Shown here piece by piece: positions 1 to 12,795 of a DNA stretch of 64,000 nt (the first letter of the stretch is position 1; every line of letters starts with the position of its first letter). The position numbers were made by a program, and so were the translations under genes. The DNA comes from Oryzomicrobium sp. (GTDB taxonomy: Bacteria; Pseudomonadota; Gammaproteobacteria; Burkholderiales; Rhodocyclaceae): the NCBI RefSeq assembly GCF_021287045.1, contig NZ_JAJTBG010000010.1:97223-161222 (forward strand). Direction: 5' to 3'. The notes under the pieces were generated by a model. That model ran no database searches. It was not told the origin of the DNA and saw nothing but the letters and a program-made list of their open reading frames with translations.

Positions 1-28
1 CGGGGGCGCCATGCCCCAGCCCAGCTAT

Positions 29-463
29 TTAAACCCGGGTGCTGAGGTTGCTCAGGGTCACCTTGGGTTCGATGCGCGGCAGCACCTTCTGCAGGCCCAC
101 GCGCTCGCGCACGTTGATCAGGAGGGGCGAGCGGGCGCTGACCCCCAGTTTGCCCTCTTCCTTGAACAGCACCACCATCACCGCCACGTCGTCCGGCGAG
201 GCCAGTTGCAGGGCCGACGTCTCGTCGTCGCTCAACTCGACTTCGTATTCGAAGCCCAGGGCGGTGGGATCGATGATCTGGAAGGCCACGCCCGGATCGT
301 CCAGGGATTGCAGGGTGTAGGTGACCGGCGGTGTGCCGGCCGACTCTTCGTGGATCAGCTGGTAGCGGCGACTGCCCTCGAACCCCAACATGCCCTGGGG
401 AAAGTCGAGGACGGTGTTGGGATTGATCTCCACGGTGCCGAACAGATGGGTGGCTACCTGCAT
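29..463 (-). CDS. fliW: Flagellar assembly factor FliW
   Basis: A 144-residue protein with the FliW fold signature: an N-terminal segment reading FGTVEINPNTVLDFPQGMLG, then a central segment ending FKEEGKLGVSARSPLLIN. In the family, FliW binds flagellin and antagonises the translational repressor CsrA, linking flagellin supply to flagellin mRNA translation. The start is the ATG at 463 because AGGAGA lies 6-7 nt upstream of it; the frame stays open further upstream but looks non-coding. It is divergent from the histidine kinase gene. No other flagellar gene is in the window, so its operon partners, if any, lie beyond position 1. The identification is confident from sequence resemblance; the function is taken from the family. 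Confidence 0.9.
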   Translation of the reverse strand: MQVATHLFGTVEINPNTVLDFPQGMLGFEGSRRYQLIHEESAGTPPVTYTLQSLDDPGVAFQIIDPTALGFEYEVELSDDETSALQLASPDDVAVMVVLFKEEGKLGVSARSPLLINVRERVGLQKVLPRIEPKVTLSNLSTRV

Positions 464-600
464 GAAACTCTCCTGAAGCGAAGGTGAAAGAGGGGACGGC
501 GCGCCCGCGGGCGGCGCGGCAATGCTTTCATTTTGCATCAAAGCTGCCGAAAATGCCCACGACTCCATGCCCCTCACCGCATTCCACCGGACCTCCGCCC

Positions 601-3743
<3,143 letters not shown>

Positions 3744-3747
<4 letters not shown>

Positions 3748-6083
3748 CCATGCCATACGAGAAGCAGCCGGCAGCTCCGACGGAACGACAAGAAAACCGA
3801 CAGGGAGAGGTGCACCACGCCATGGATGCACAGGACGATACGCTGGACATCATCGAAGACGAAACACCCGTAGCGGGACAGGAAACCGGCCGACAGGAGG
3901 CCTGGAAGATCCTGGTGGTGGACGACGACCCGGAAGTCCACCACGCCACCCTCTTCGCCCTGGAAGACACCCAGCTGCTCGGCCGCCCCCTGGCCTTCCG
4001 CCACGCCTACTCGGCGGAAGAAACCGAAGCTCTGCTGCGCACCGAACCCGACGTGGCGGTGATCCTGCTCGACGTGGTGATGGAAAATGAACAGGCCGGC
4101 CTCAACCTGGTTCGCCTGATCCGCCAGGACCTGGGGCTCCACGACGTGCGCATCGTGCTGCGCACCGGCCAGCCGGGCTACGCCCCGGAACTGTCGGTGA
4201 TCCGCGACTACGACATCAACGACTACAAGACCAAGTCCGAGCTCACCCGCACCCGGCTGGTCACCACCCTGACCACGGCGCTGCGCTCCTACGAGCAGAT
4301 CCGCACCATCAGCGCCAGCCGCCGCGGCCTGGACCTGATCGTCCGCTCCGCCGCCGACCTGTTCGCCCGGCGGGTGCTCAAGGGCTTCGCCGAAGGCGTG
4401 CTGACCCAGATCGCCGCCCTCCTCGGCCTACGCCCCGAGGGCCTGCTGTGCGCCCAGCACGAACCCTGCGCAAGCAACGCCGCCCCCGCCGTGCCGGACG
4501 ACGAACTGATCATCGTCGCTGCCGCCGGCCGCTACGCGCCGTGCATCGACGCCCCTCTGGACAGCCTCCACGACGGCCACATCGTCGCCCTGATCCGCCG
4601 TGCCCTGAACGAGCGCTGCCACCAGTTCGGCGAGGACTACACCGCCCTGTTCTTCCCCTGCCCCCACGGCCGGGACGCGGCGGTGTTCCTGGAAACCGGC
4701 GTGGCCCTGTCGGAAACCGACCGTACCCTGCTCGAAGTGTTCTGCGTGAACATCGCCGTGGGCCTGGAAAATGTCGGCCTGTTCAACGACCTCAACTTCT
4801 ACGCCTACGCCGACCCCCTGACCCGGCTGCCCAACCGGGTGGCCTTCGTCCAGGCCATCGACGACGCCCTGCGCGAGCAGCACGACGACCGCCAGTCCCG
4901 TTCGGTGGTACTGCTCGACATCGACGGTTTTTCCGAGATCAACGACGCCCTGGGCCATCAGCAGGGCGACCAGCTGCTGCTGGCGGTGGCCCAGCGCCTG
5001 GCCAGCCTGCCCGAGCAGGTGACGGTGGCCCGGGTTTCCGGCGACGTATTCGCCCTGCTCGGCCCCAGCGCCCTGCTCGAACCGGGTCGGACCCTTGAAC
5101 TGTTCGCCCAGCCCTTCCAGCTCGGCGAGACGCCCTTCCTGGTGTCGTGCACCCTGGGGGTGGCCGACCTGGCCGAAGCCGGCGGCAGCGGCCTGGAAGC
5201 GATCAAGAACACCAACATCGCCCTCAACCGGGCCAAGGCCGAACGGCGCGGCGGCTACCATCTCTACCGCAGCGACATGTCCAGCGCCGCCCGGGAACGG
5301 CTGCTGCTGCACTCCGACCTGCGGGCCGCCCTGGACCAGCAGGGTCTAGGGCTGTCCCTGCACTTCCAGCCCCAGCTGTCGATGGTGGACAGCCACCTCA
5401 CCGGCGCCGAAGCCCTGATCCGCTGGCAGCGCACCGACGGCAGCCGCATCCCGCCGGACCGCTTCATATCCCTGGCCGAGCGCTCCGGCCTGATCATCCC
5501 CCTGGGCAACTGGGTGGTGGACCAGGCCCTGGCCCAGCTGCGCCGCTGGGAGGAGCAGGGCATCCTGCTGCCGCGCATGGCCATCAACATCTCCCTGCCC
5601 CAGTTGCGCCACCCGGATTTCCTGCCCTTCCTGCGGGATTGCCTGGACCACTACCGCATCGATCCCCAGCGCATCGAGCTGGAAATCACCGAGAGCGTGG
5701 CCATGCAGGAAGTGGACCTGGCCCGGGAAGCCCTGGCCCGCTGCAAGAACCGGGGCCTGTGCATCGCCCTGGACGATTTCGGCACCGGCTTCTCGTCCCT
5801 GGCCCACCTGCACCGCCTGCCCCTGGACCGGCTTAAGATCGACCGTTCCTTCGTGGGCGACCTGGCCGCCCCGCAGCAACAGGAAAGCGCCGGCAGCTCG
5901 ATCGCCGAAATGATCGTGCGCCTGGGCCATACCCTTTCCCTGGCGGTCATCGCCGAGGGGGTGGAAACGCCGGAACAGCAGACCTGCCTGCAAAACCTGG
6001 GCTGCGACGAGGCCCAGGGCTACCTCTACGGCCGCCCCATGCCCGAGAACGAGTTCGTCGCCTGGGTCGCCGCCCGGCGCTGA
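3744..6083 (+). CDS. Response regulator with REC, DUF3369, degenerate GGDEF and EAL domains
   Basis: 779 residues. The REC domain starts near residue 54 (ILVVDDDPEV), with phospho-acceptor Asp about 109 in LLDVVME. A DUF3369 sensor-like domain follows (about 190-330), then a GGDEF-type domain (350-510) whose signature reads SGDVF near residue 432. The EAL domain (520-779) keeps EALIRW, ELEITESV, ALDDFGTGFSSL, KIDRSFV and AEGVET. The EAL part is therefore expected to hydrolyse c-di-GMP, while the GGDEF part probably makes none and may only bind GTP. The start codon overlaps the stop of the multi-PAS kinase (ATGA), so the two are translationally coupled and form a likely cognate pair. A second in-frame ATG at 3750 is also possible. 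Confidence 0.9.
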
Positions 6084-6188
6084 TCCCCCGCAGCCCCTTG
6101 CCGCCCATCGCGCCGGCAGGGGGCGGGGGCAAGGGCGGCATCCAGAACCCCGCCGCTCGCCCGCGATCTCCCTGGAAACCGATACCGG

Positions 6189-6214
6189 GCCGGCGGAAAT
6201 TTCCACCGCCGGCC
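6189..6214. terminator. GC-rich palindrome after the REC-EAL gene
   Basis: An inverted repeat, GGCCGGCGG / CCGCCGGCC, surrounds an AAATTTCCA loop in the 272-nt gap between the EAL regulator and tex. No T-run follows, so it is at best a weak intrinsic terminator. Nothing else in the gap is recognisable. Confidence 0.3.
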
Positions 6215-6355
6215 TACCGCCGATTTACGCCCCGGCACCTCGTTTCCGGGACCTCGCCCCACCCCAGCTCCATGTCGCCGACTTGCCCCGGCGGCGAGTT
6301 TTGGCCATAGTGCCGCCTCCATTTTGCATTTGTCTCCCACTCGTTTCCGTCATAC

Positions 6356-8710
6356 ATGCTGCCTGCCATCGAACACCGCATTGCCGAGGAACTCGGCGTC
6401 AAGGCCGCCCAGGTCATCTCCGCCGTCAACCTGCTCGACGAAGGCGCCACCGTGCCCTTCATCGCCCGCTACCGTAAGGAAGTCACCGGCGGGCTCGACG
6501 ACACCCAGCTGCGCACGCTGGAAGAGCGCCTGGGCTACCTGCGCGAGCTGGAAGAGCGCCGCACCGCGATCATTGCCTCCATCGACGAGCAGGGGAAACT
6601 GACCCCGGAACTGAAGGCCGAGGTGCTCGCCGCCGAGACCAAGCAGCGCCTCGAAGACCTCTACCTGCCCTACAAGCCGAAGCGCCGCACCAAGGCCCAG
6701 ATCGCCCGGGAAGCGGGCCTCCAGCCCCTGGCCGACGCCCTGCTGGCCGACCCGACCCTGACCCCGGACGAGGAAGCCGCCAAGTACCTCAACGCCGAGG
6801 CCGGCGTTGCCGACACCAAGGCGGCGCTCGACGGCGCCCGGCAGATCCTCATGGAGCAGTTCGCCGAGGACGCCGCCCTGCTCGGCCAGCTGCGCGAATA
6901 CCTGAACGACCACGGCGTGGTCGTCTCCACCGTAGTGGAGGGCAAGGAGAACGAGGGCGCCAAGTTCCGCGACTACTTCGACTACTCCGAGCCCATCGCC
7001 GCCGTGCCCTCGCACCGGGCCCTGGCCCTGTTCCGCGGCCGCAACGAGGGCGTGCTGCAAGTAGTGCTCAAGCTCGACACCGAGCTGGACGACGAGAAGC
7101 CCGCCGCCGGCAACCCCTGCGAGGGCCGTATCGCCCTGCGCTTCAACGTCAAGGACCAGGGCCGCGCCGCCGACAAGTGGCTGCTCGACACGGTACGCTG
7201 GGCCTGGAAGATCAAGATCTTCCTGCACCTGGAACTGGAGCTGATGAACGAGCTGCGCGAACGGGCCGAGGAAGAAGCCATCCGCGTCTTCGCCCAGAAC
7301 CTCAAGGACCTGCTGCTCGCCGCCCCGGCCGGCCCCCGCGCCACCCTGGGCCTGGACCCGGGCATCCGCACCGGGGTCAAGGTCGCCGCCGTGGACGCCA
7401 CCGGCAAGCTGCTGGAAACCGCCACCATCTACCCCCACGAGCCGCGCCGCGACTGGAACGGCAGCCTGGCCACCCTGGGCGCCATCTGCCAGCGCTGCAA
7501 GATCGAGGTGGTGGCCATCGGCAACGGCACTGCCAGCCGCGAAACCGACAAGCTGGTGGCCGACCTGATGAAGCTGGCCCCGGAACTCAAGCTGACCAAG
7601 ATCGTGGTGTCCGAAGCCGGCGCCTCGGTGTATTCCGCCTCCGAATTCGCCGCCCGGGAATTCCCCGATCTGGACGTCTCCCTGCGCGGCGCCGTGTCCA
7701 TCGCCCGCCGCCTGCAAGACCCCCTGGCCGAACTGGTCAAGATCGAGCCCAAGTCCATCGGCGTCGGCCAGTACCAGCACGACGTGTCGCAAAGCAAGCT
7801 GGCCAAGAGCCTGGACGCGGTGGTGGAAGACTGCGTGAACGCCGTGGGCGTGGACGTGAACACCGCCTCGGTGCCCCTGCTCACCCGCATCTCCGGCCTC
7901 AACGCGTCCCTGGCCGCCAACATCGTCTCCTACCGGGACAGCCACGGCGCCTTCAGCGACCGCAAGGCACTGCTGGAAGTGCCGCGCCTGGGCGACAAAA
8001 CCTTCGAGCAGGCCGCTGGCTTCCTGCGCATCATGAACGGCGCCAACCCCCTGGATGCCTCGGCGGTGCACCCGGAAGCCTACCCGGTGGTGGAAAAGAT
8101 CCTGGCCGACATCAAGCGCGGCATCAAGGACGTGGTGGGCAATTCCCAGGTGGTGAAGGGCCTCTCCCCAACCAAATACACCGACGAGAAATTCGGCCTG
8201 CCCACGGTCCAGGACATCCTCAAGGAACTGGAAAAACCCGGCCGCGACCCGCGCCCCGAGTTCAAGACCGCCAGCTTCGCCGACGGCGTGGAAGACCTGA
8301 AGGACCTGCGTCCGGGCATGATCCTCGAAGGCGTGGTGACCAACGTGGCCGCCTTCGGCGCCTTCGTGGACATCGGCGTGCACCAGGACGGCCTGGTGCA
8401 CGTCTCGGCCCTCTCCAACAAGTTCGTCAAGGACCCACGGGAAGTGGTCAAGGCCGGCGACATCGTCAAGGTGAAGGTGCTCGAAGTCGACATCCAGCGC
8501 CAACGCATCGCCCTGACCATGCGCATGGACGACGAGCTGCCCCGGGAAGGCAAGCGGGATGGGGCCCGCAGCGATGCCCCCCGTGGAAGCCAGAATCCGC
8601 GCGGCTCTCAGGGCAGCCATCGCGGAAACGCCCAAGGGGCGCGGAGTTCCAGCTCAGGCGACCTCGGCGGCTCCGCCATGGCCGCCGCCTTCGCCAAGCT
8701 CAAGCGCTGA
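6356..8710 (+). CDS. tex: Tex family S1 RNA-binding transcription accessory protein
   Basis: 784 residues, the usual length for Tex. The order is typical: helical N-terminal domain with [17 protein letters not shown] (about residues 27-43), a YqgF/RNase H-like domain starting [15 protein letters not shown] (about 327), helix-hairpin-helix region ([11 protein letters not shown]..., 500-560), and an S1 domain from about 651 ([24 protein letters not shown]). Tex is a conserved cytoplasmic RNA-binding protein affecting transcription and stress tolerance. The C-terminal tail (residues 730-784) is rich in Arg, Ser and Gly. It stands alone with its own terminator downstream. Confidence 0.96.
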   Translation: MLPAIEHRIAEELGVKAAQVISAVNLLDEGATVPFIARYRKEVTGGLDDTQLRTLEERLGYLRELEERRTAIIASIDEQGKLTPELKAEVLAAETKQRLEDLYLPYKPKRRTKAQIAREAGLQPLADALLADPTLTPDEEAAKYLNAEAGVADTKAALDGARQILMEQFAEDAALLGQLREYLNDHGVVVSTVVEGKENEGAKFRDYFDYSEPIAAVPSHRALALFRGRNEGVLQVVLKLDTELDDEKPAAGNPCEGRIALRFNVKDQGRAADKWLLDTVRWAWKIKIFLHLELELMNELRERAEEEAIRVFAQNLKDLLLAAPAGPRATLGLDPGIRTGVKVAAVDATGKLLETATIYPHEPRRDWNGSLATLGAICQRCKIEVVAIGNGTASRETDKLVADLMKLAPELKLTKIVVSEAGASVYSASEFAAREFPDLDVSLRGAVSIARRLQDPLAELVKIEPKSIGVGQYQHDVSQSKLAKSLDAVVEDCVNAVGVDVNTASVPLLTRISGLNASLAANIVSYRDSHGAFSDRKALLEVPRLGDKTFEQAAGFLRIMNGANPLDASAVHPEAYPVVEKILADIKRGIKDVVGNSQVVKGLSPTKYTDEKFGLPTVQDILKELEKPGRDPRPEFKTASFADGVEDLKDLRPGMILEGVVTNVAAFGAFVDIGVHQDGLVHVSALSNKFVKDPREVVKAGDIVKVKVLEVDIQRQRIALTMRMDDELPREGKRDGARSDAPRGSQNPRGSQGSHRGNAQGARSSSSGDLGGSAMAAAFAKLKR

Positions 8711-8727
8711 CCCGGCGACGCTCCCAC

Positions 8728-8766
8728 AGCCCACGGCCTGGCCCCGCCAGCCCGTGGGCTTTTTCA
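8728..8766 (+). terminator. Rho-independent terminator of tex
   Basis: Perfect stem AGCCCACGG / CCGTGGGCT with a 15-nt loop, followed by TTTTTC, 17 nt after the tex stop codon. Confidence 0.85.
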
Positions 8767-8957
8767 TGGGCACTACAAACGCGGCAAAGCGCCCCCCCCC
8801 CCGACACCAAGCCCCCCAAGGGGCGCCACGTAACGACTCGGCAAAATCGCTTTTCCTTGGAGAACATCGGAGCCCCCTTGGTGCCTGGGTAGTTCGCCTG
8901 GCTTTTACCGGGCACGCGGCAAGGCCGATAGGTAACGCCCAAGCCCACCCAGCACCA
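8767..8957. other. Intergenic stretch with a C11 homopolymer
   Basis: First part of the 514-nt gene-free gap between tex and the ArsC-like gene. It holds a run of eleven C residues (8792-8802) and several short GC-rich inverted repeats, but no convincing ORF with a ribosome-binding site. Confidence 0.4.
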
Positions 8958-9067
8958 ATACTTGAATTTTTTTAATGTTTTGAGATCAGCGAATCGTCAA
9001 ACTCAAGAACTGGCGCCGACCTTGTATTTTCAGCCAGCCGAATACATGAATATTTTTAATACATTGC
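8958..9067. repeat. AT-rich dispersed element with a CGCGCCAGT-type core (copy A)
   Basis: This stretch is far more AT-rich than its surroundings. Minus-strand core at 9009-9021 reads GGTCGGCGCCAGT. It is colinear with 63406-63514: both start ATACTT, go through AATTTT and ATGT, reach ACTGGCGC.GACCTT followed by T-rich sequence, and end in ACAT/ATGT inverted-repeat arms around ATACATGAATA. The two look like diverged copies of one element of about 110 nt. No ORF is evident inside. Function unknown. Confidence 0.55.
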
Positions 9068-9224
9068 TCAACCAAGGGTCGCCAAACGCCTCGCCCTTCA
9101 CCCTGGGGCACAACCAGGGGTAACACATCTCCCACCGCGCCTTCGCCCCATGCCGGCGAACGGCCGCCCTGCTATCATCGCCCTCCTTCCCCGGCCCCGC
9201 CGGCACCGCACTGCGAGCACCGCC

Positions 9225-9575
9225 ATGATCAAGGTTTACGGCATCAAAAATTGCGACACCATGAAGAAGGCCATGACCTGGCTGACTGACCATGGGGTCG
9301 ATTATGAATTCGTCGATTACAAGAAAGCCGGCGTGGCTGCCGGGCAGCTGCCGGCCTGGGCCGCCAAAGCTGGCTGGGAAACCCTGCTCAACCGCAAGGG
9401 CCTGACCTGGAAGAAGCTGCCGGAAGAGCGCCGCGCCGACGTGGACGAGGCCGCCGCCCTGGCTCTTATGGCCGAACAGCCGAGCATGATCAAGCGCCCG
9501 GTGATCGAGGTCGGCGACCGGCTGGTGGTGGGCTTCGACCCCGAGGTGTTCGCCCGCACCTTCGCCGCCTGCTGA
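9225..9575 (+). CDS. ArsC/Spx-family thioredoxin-fold protein (YffB-like)
   Basis: 116 residues starting MIKVYGIKNCDTMKKA. This has the ArsC-like thioredoxin fold with a single N-terminal cysteine (Cys10) in NCDT, as in YffB proteins, a GSH-dependent reductase-like family of uncertain role. The C-terminal part has the family motif IKRPVIEVGDRLVVGF. It is not a true arsenate reductase of an ars operon, since no ars genes lie nearby. The ATG at 9225 is chosen over an upstream in-frame ATG at 9150 because the conserved fold begins exactly there. It ends 21 nt before hslO, so the two are probably co-transcribed. Confidence 0.88.
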   Translation: MIKVYGIKNCDTMKKAMTWLTDHGVDYEFVDYKKAGVAAGQLPAWAAKAGWETLLNRKGLTWKKLPEERRADVDEAAALALMAEQPSMIKRPVIEVGDRLVVGFDPEVFARTFAAC

Positions 9576-9596
9576 CTTTTTGACGAGGACGCTCCC

Positions 9597-10520
9597 ATGA
9601 CCCACGCCTCCCCCTCCGCCGGCGCGCCCCAAGGCAGCGTCGGCCAGCCGGACAGCGACTACGTCGCCCGTTTCATCTTCGACGACCTGGACATCCGCGG
9701 CGCCGTGGTGCGCCTCGGCCCGGTGTGGCAGGCCCTCCAGGCCGGGCGCGGCTACAGCGCCCCGGTGGCGCGCCTGCTCGGCGAGATCACCCTGGCCACC
9801 ACCCTGGTCGGTTCCCAGCTGAAGCAGCTGGGACGGCTCACCTTGCAGATGCGCGGCGACGGGCCGGTATCCCTGCTCATCGTCGATTGCGACGACCAGC
9901 TGCGCCTGAAAGGCATGGCCCGGGCCGGGGAAAACGTTCCCGCCGGCCCGGTGCCGGCCCAGTTGGGCGATGGCCAGATTTTGCTCACGTTGGAGCTGGA
10001 ATCGGCCCGCCAGCCCTACCAGAGCTACGTGCCCCTGGAAGGCGACACCATGGGCGCCGTGTTCGAGCACTTCATCGCCCAGTCCGACCAGCAGCCCACC
10101 CGGCTGTGGCTGGCAGTGAGCGAGGAGTCCTGTGCCCTGCTCTTCCTGCAACGCATGCCCAGCGAGGGCGGCGTGGCCCGGGAAAGCGTGGATGAAGATG
10201 GCTGGGACCGGGTGACCCACCTGGCCTCCACGGTGCGCGACGACGAGCTGCTCGGCCTGGCGCCGGAAGTGCTGCTCGGCCGCCTGTTCGCCGAGGAGAC
10301 GGTGCGCCTCTACCCATCCCGGGGGGTCACCTATTACTGCCCCTACAACCGGGGCAAAGTGGCCGACATGCTGCTCGGCCTGGGCCGCAGCGAGGTGGAA
10401 TCGGTGCTGGAAAGCCAGGGCGTGGTGGAAATCCACGACGACATCTGCAACCACACCTACCGCTTCACCGCCGAGGACGTGGCGGCCTTGTTCGACACCG
10501 CCGGCAAGACCCGGCATTGA
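9597..10520 (+). CDS. hslO: Hsp33 family chaperonin with incomplete zinc site
   Basis: 307 residues with the Hsp33 N-terminal domain (YVARFIFDDLDIRGAVVRL, GEITLATTLVGSQLK) and C-terminal redox-switch region. Canonical Hsp33 binds zinc through CxC and CxxC. Here the first pair reads Cys248-Pro-Tyr250 and the second Asp281-Asp-Ile-Cys284, so only two of the four ligands remain. The fold and linker are otherwise intact. In the family, oxidation of these cysteines releases zinc and activates holdase activity; this protein would need another trigger or be permanently tuned. It lies downstream of the ArsC-like thioredoxin-fold gene, a plausible redox context. A strong hairpin follows the stop. Confidence 0.93.
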   Translation: MTHASPSAGAPQGSVGQPDSDYVARFIFDDLDIRGAVVRLGPVWQALQAGRGYSAPVARLLGEITLATTLVGSQLKQLGRLTLQMRGDGPVSLLIVDCDDQLRLKGMARAGENVPAGPVPAQLGDGQILLTLELESARQPYQSYVPLEGDTMGAVFEHFIAQSDQQPTRLWLAVSEESCALLFLQRMPSEGGVARESVDEDGWDRVTHLASTVRDDELLGLAPEVLLGRLFAEETVRLYPSRGVTYYCPYNRGKVADMLLGLGRSEVESVLESQGVVEIHDDICNHTYRFTAEDVAALFDTAGKTRH

Positions 10521-10523
10521 TGC

Positions 10524-10570
10524 AAACGGCAGCGGGGCGGGGCATCGAACGCCCCGCCCCGCCGCCGTTT
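10524..10570 (+). terminator. Strong GC hairpin after hslO
   Basis: Long stem with arms AAACGGC-GCGGGGCGGGGC and GCCCCGCCCCGC-GCCGTTT closing on a short ATCGAAC loop, 3 nt after the hslO stop. It ends in TTT then ACCG, so the T-tract is short but the stem is very stable. Confidence 0.7.
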
Positions 10571-10626
10571 ACCGCTTTCGTCAATGGCTCTTGCGGGACC
10601 GCTCACGCGGCCCACGGCCGTTGCCC

Positions 10627-10875
10627 CTAGGCGCCGATCGCCAGCAGGCCCACCACCAGGATGACCAGCATCCCGCCGGCCATCCAGCCGGTGCGGCGGT
10701 AGAAGCGGGCCGCTTCCCGCTCGATCTCTTCCAGCTCCCGGAACATGCAGTCGAAGGCCCGCCCCGTTTCCAGGCCGAGGCGCGATGCCCCCACCCGGGT
10801 CAGGAAGTTCTCGACGCATTCCTCGCAGCCTTCCCCCCGCGAGCCCTGATCCGCGCATGTGGTGGTCGCCGTCAT
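10627..10875 (-). CDS. Small cysteine-rich protein with C-terminal membrane anchor
   Basis: 82 residues, not recognised. The N-terminal 20 residues hold three cysteines (CADQ...CEEC) and another lies near residue 43. The middle is charged and helical (RELEEIEREAARFYRR). The C-terminal 20 residues form one hydrophobic helix (MLVILVVGLLAIG), so it is probably tail-anchored in the inner membrane. The start at 10875 is supported by GGAGAGGG about 6 nt upstream. It is convergent with hslO. The CxxC suggests metal or redox chemistry, but that is inference only. Confidence 0.7.
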   Translation of the reverse strand: MTATTTCADQGSRGEGCEECVENFLTRVGASRLGLETGRAFDCMFRELEEIEREAARFYRRTGWMAGGMLVILVVGLLAIGA

Positions 10876-11050
10876 GGTTCCCTCTCCCCGAAACCGCCGG
10901 CAGCCCCCTGGCCACCGATACGCGCCTACTCTGGCCCGCCCGTGCTACACAGGCATGACAACCCGGCGGGCGCTCGCAGAGCGAGCCGGAGCGCCGCCCC
11001 CTTTTACTGGCCGCTCGGCCATGGACGCTCACACCCCACGCGGCACCACC

Positions 11051-11311
11051 TCAATGACTGGTCAGCACACCCTTGCGCCGCACGTAGTCGATCTGGATGG
11101 CGTGTTCCCGGGCCAGCTTCTTCATGCGCTTGGCCAGGTTGTGGTTGATGTAGTCGAGCACGATCACCATGTGGTCGATCCGGGAGGGAAACGGCCGTGT
11201 CAGGTCCGAAGTCTTGCGTCCGGTCCAGTGCACGATGTCGTCGTAGCCCCGAGCCTCCAGGGCGCGACGGGTCGGTTCGATGTGGTCACCACCAACGATG
11301 AGCGCTCGCAT
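11051..11311 (-). CDS. DUF2325 domain protein
   Basis: 86 residues beginning MRALIVGGDH and containing HWTGRK and VIVLDYINHNLAKRMKKLA, the hallmarks of DUF2325, a small family of unknown function common in proteobacteria and firmicutes. The ATG at 11311 starts exactly at the domain; upstream sequence in the same frame is untranslated leader. The 298 nt upstream (11312-11609), shared with divergent nnrS, include an AT-rich patch around 11400-11435 that could hold its promoter; no FNR-type palindrome was found there. Confidence 0.82.
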   Translation of the reverse strand: MRALIVGGDHIEPTRRALEARGYDDIVHWTGRKTSDLTRPFPSRIDHMVIVLDYINHNLAKRMKKLAREHAIQIDYVRRKGVLTSH

Positions 11312-11609
11312 GACGGTTTCGGGCCTCCCAGCCCTGGCCGGTGCCGGCCGAATGAAGACCCGACCGAGTGTAGAGAGGGACGCTTTATGGCCGAACGAAA
11401 TTAAACCTTTATAAAAATGCGTTTTCCGATATATGCCAATGAAGCAGATCTGCGCCCCCCGGGAGAGAACCCAGCGGCTCCGCCGGACAGGGCAAAGCAG
11501 CCCGGCCAGCCGAAGCGCCGCCCCGGCAAAAACCCCGGGCAGATCAAAGCAGCGCCGCCCCCGGGCGTGATACATCTGTGCGCAACGTCACTTTTGCACC
11601 GCTACCGCC

Positions 11610-12767
11610 ATGAAGCTTGCTGACCACCCCCTCTGGCTCGTCGGCTTTCGCCCCTTCTTCACTCTCGCCTGCCTGGCCGGGGTGGTCCTGCCCCTGGTCT
11701 GGGCCGTTCTATTCACCGGCGAGTGGCACCACGCCCCGGCCCTGGCCCCGGTGCAATGGCACGCCCACGAGATGTTCTTCGGCTTCGGCTGGGCGGTGAT
11801 GGGGGGCTTTCTGCTCACCTCGACCAAGAACTGGGTCAATGTGCGCGGCTACCACGGCGCCCCCCTGATCGCCCTGGTGGCGGCCTGGCTGGTGGAGCGC
11901 TACGCCCTGTGGGCGGGGGCGGACTGGCCCCGGCCCCTCTTCCTGCTGGCCGGCAACCTGTTCCTGCTGGCCATCGTCGCCATGCTGGCAGCCACCCTGG
12001 TGGTACACCGCAAAACCGACTCCTACAAGGACAACGCCATCTTCCTGGTGGTGCTGCCCCTCTTCCTCATCGCCAAAAACTTGCTGCTCGACGCCGGCAC
12101 CTTCGCCCTGGGAGTGACCATGACCCTGGGCCTGTTCCGGATGGCCTTCCTGGTGATGCTGGAGCGGACCGTGACCGCTTTCATGAAGGGCGCCTTCCAG
12201 GTCACCCTGCCCCGCCATGCCGCCCTGGACATGCCGATCAAGGGCCTGGGCCTCGTCCTGGTGGCCGCCGGCTGGCTGCCGCCGCCGCTGGTGGCGGCCG
12301 TCGCCCTGGCCCTGGCGGCCCTGCTGCTGGCGCGCTTCGTCCTCTGGCAGCCGCGGCTGGGGTTGAGCCGGATCGACGTGGGGGTGATGTACCTGGGTTA
12401 TCTGGCCATCGTCGCCCAGTTGCTGCTCGAAGCCCTGGCGGTGATCCACCCGGTGGCCTGGGTGGGCACGGTGTCGGTGCACACCTTCACCTTCGGCGCC
12501 ATGGGGCTGATCATCCCGGCCATGCTGGTGCGCATCTGCCAGGGCCACACCGGGCGCAAGGTGGTGTTCACCCGGGCCGACAAGGCGGTGCTGTGGGTGA
12601 TGATCGCCGGCTTCGTGCTACGCGTGGCGGCGCCCCAGTTCTACCCAGCCGCCTACGGCCACTGGATTCACCTGGCCGCCCTGTGCTGGGCAGTGGCCTT
12701 CGCGGTGCTGGCCTGGCGCTTCGTGCCCCTGCTGTTCCGCCCGCGCATCGACGGGCGAGAGCACTGA
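11610..12767 (+). CDS. nnrS: NnrS family heme/copper-type membrane protein
   Basis: 385 residues with about twelve transmembrane segments and the NnrS opening DHPLWLVGFRPFFTLA, followed by WHAHEMFFGFGWAVMGGFLLT with conserved histidines. In the family, NnrS proteins are inner-membrane proteins that protect against nitric oxide or nitrosative stress and are usually regulated with denitrification genes. None of those genes is nearby, and no FNR/DNR-type site was seen upstream. The ATG at 11610 starts at the conserved N-terminus. It is convergent with the FAD oxidase gene, 28 nt apart. Confidence 0.92.
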   Translation: MKLADHPLWLVGFRPFFTLACLAGVVLPLVWAVLFTGEWHHAPALAPVQWHAHEMFFGFGWAVMGGFLLTSTKNWVNVRGYHGAPLIALVAAWLVERYALWAGADWPRPLFLLAGNLFLLAIVAMLAATLVVHRKTDSYKDNAIFLVVLPLFLIAKNLLLDAGTFALGVTMTLGLFRMAFLVMLERTVTAFMKGAFQVTLPRHAALDMPIKGLGLVLVAAGWLPPPLVAAVALALAALLLARFVLWQPRLGLSRIDVGVMYLGYLAIVAQLLLEALAVIHPVAWVGTVSVHTFTFGAMGLIIPAMLVRICQGHTGRKVVFTRADKAVLWVMIAGFVLRVAAPQFYPAAYGHWIHLAALCWAVAFAVLAWRFVPLLFRPRIDGREH

Positions 12768-12795
12768 GGGGCCTTCCGCCCCGCCTCAGCCAGCC

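Noticed and set aside
6350-8635. Long antisense frame over tex
   Set aside because: Gly/Val/His-rich shadow without homology; tex is unambiguous.
8792-8802. Phase-variable C-tract controlling a gene
   Set aside because: The C11 run lies in a gap without a nearby start codon or promoter to control; may also be a sequencing artefact.
9225-9575. Arsenate reductase of an ars operon
   Set aside because: No ars genes nearby; the protein fits the YffB-like branch of the ArsC fold.
11400-11600. FNR/DNR box upstream of nnrS
   Set aside because: No TTGAT-N4-ATCAA palindrome; only isolated half-site-like bits.
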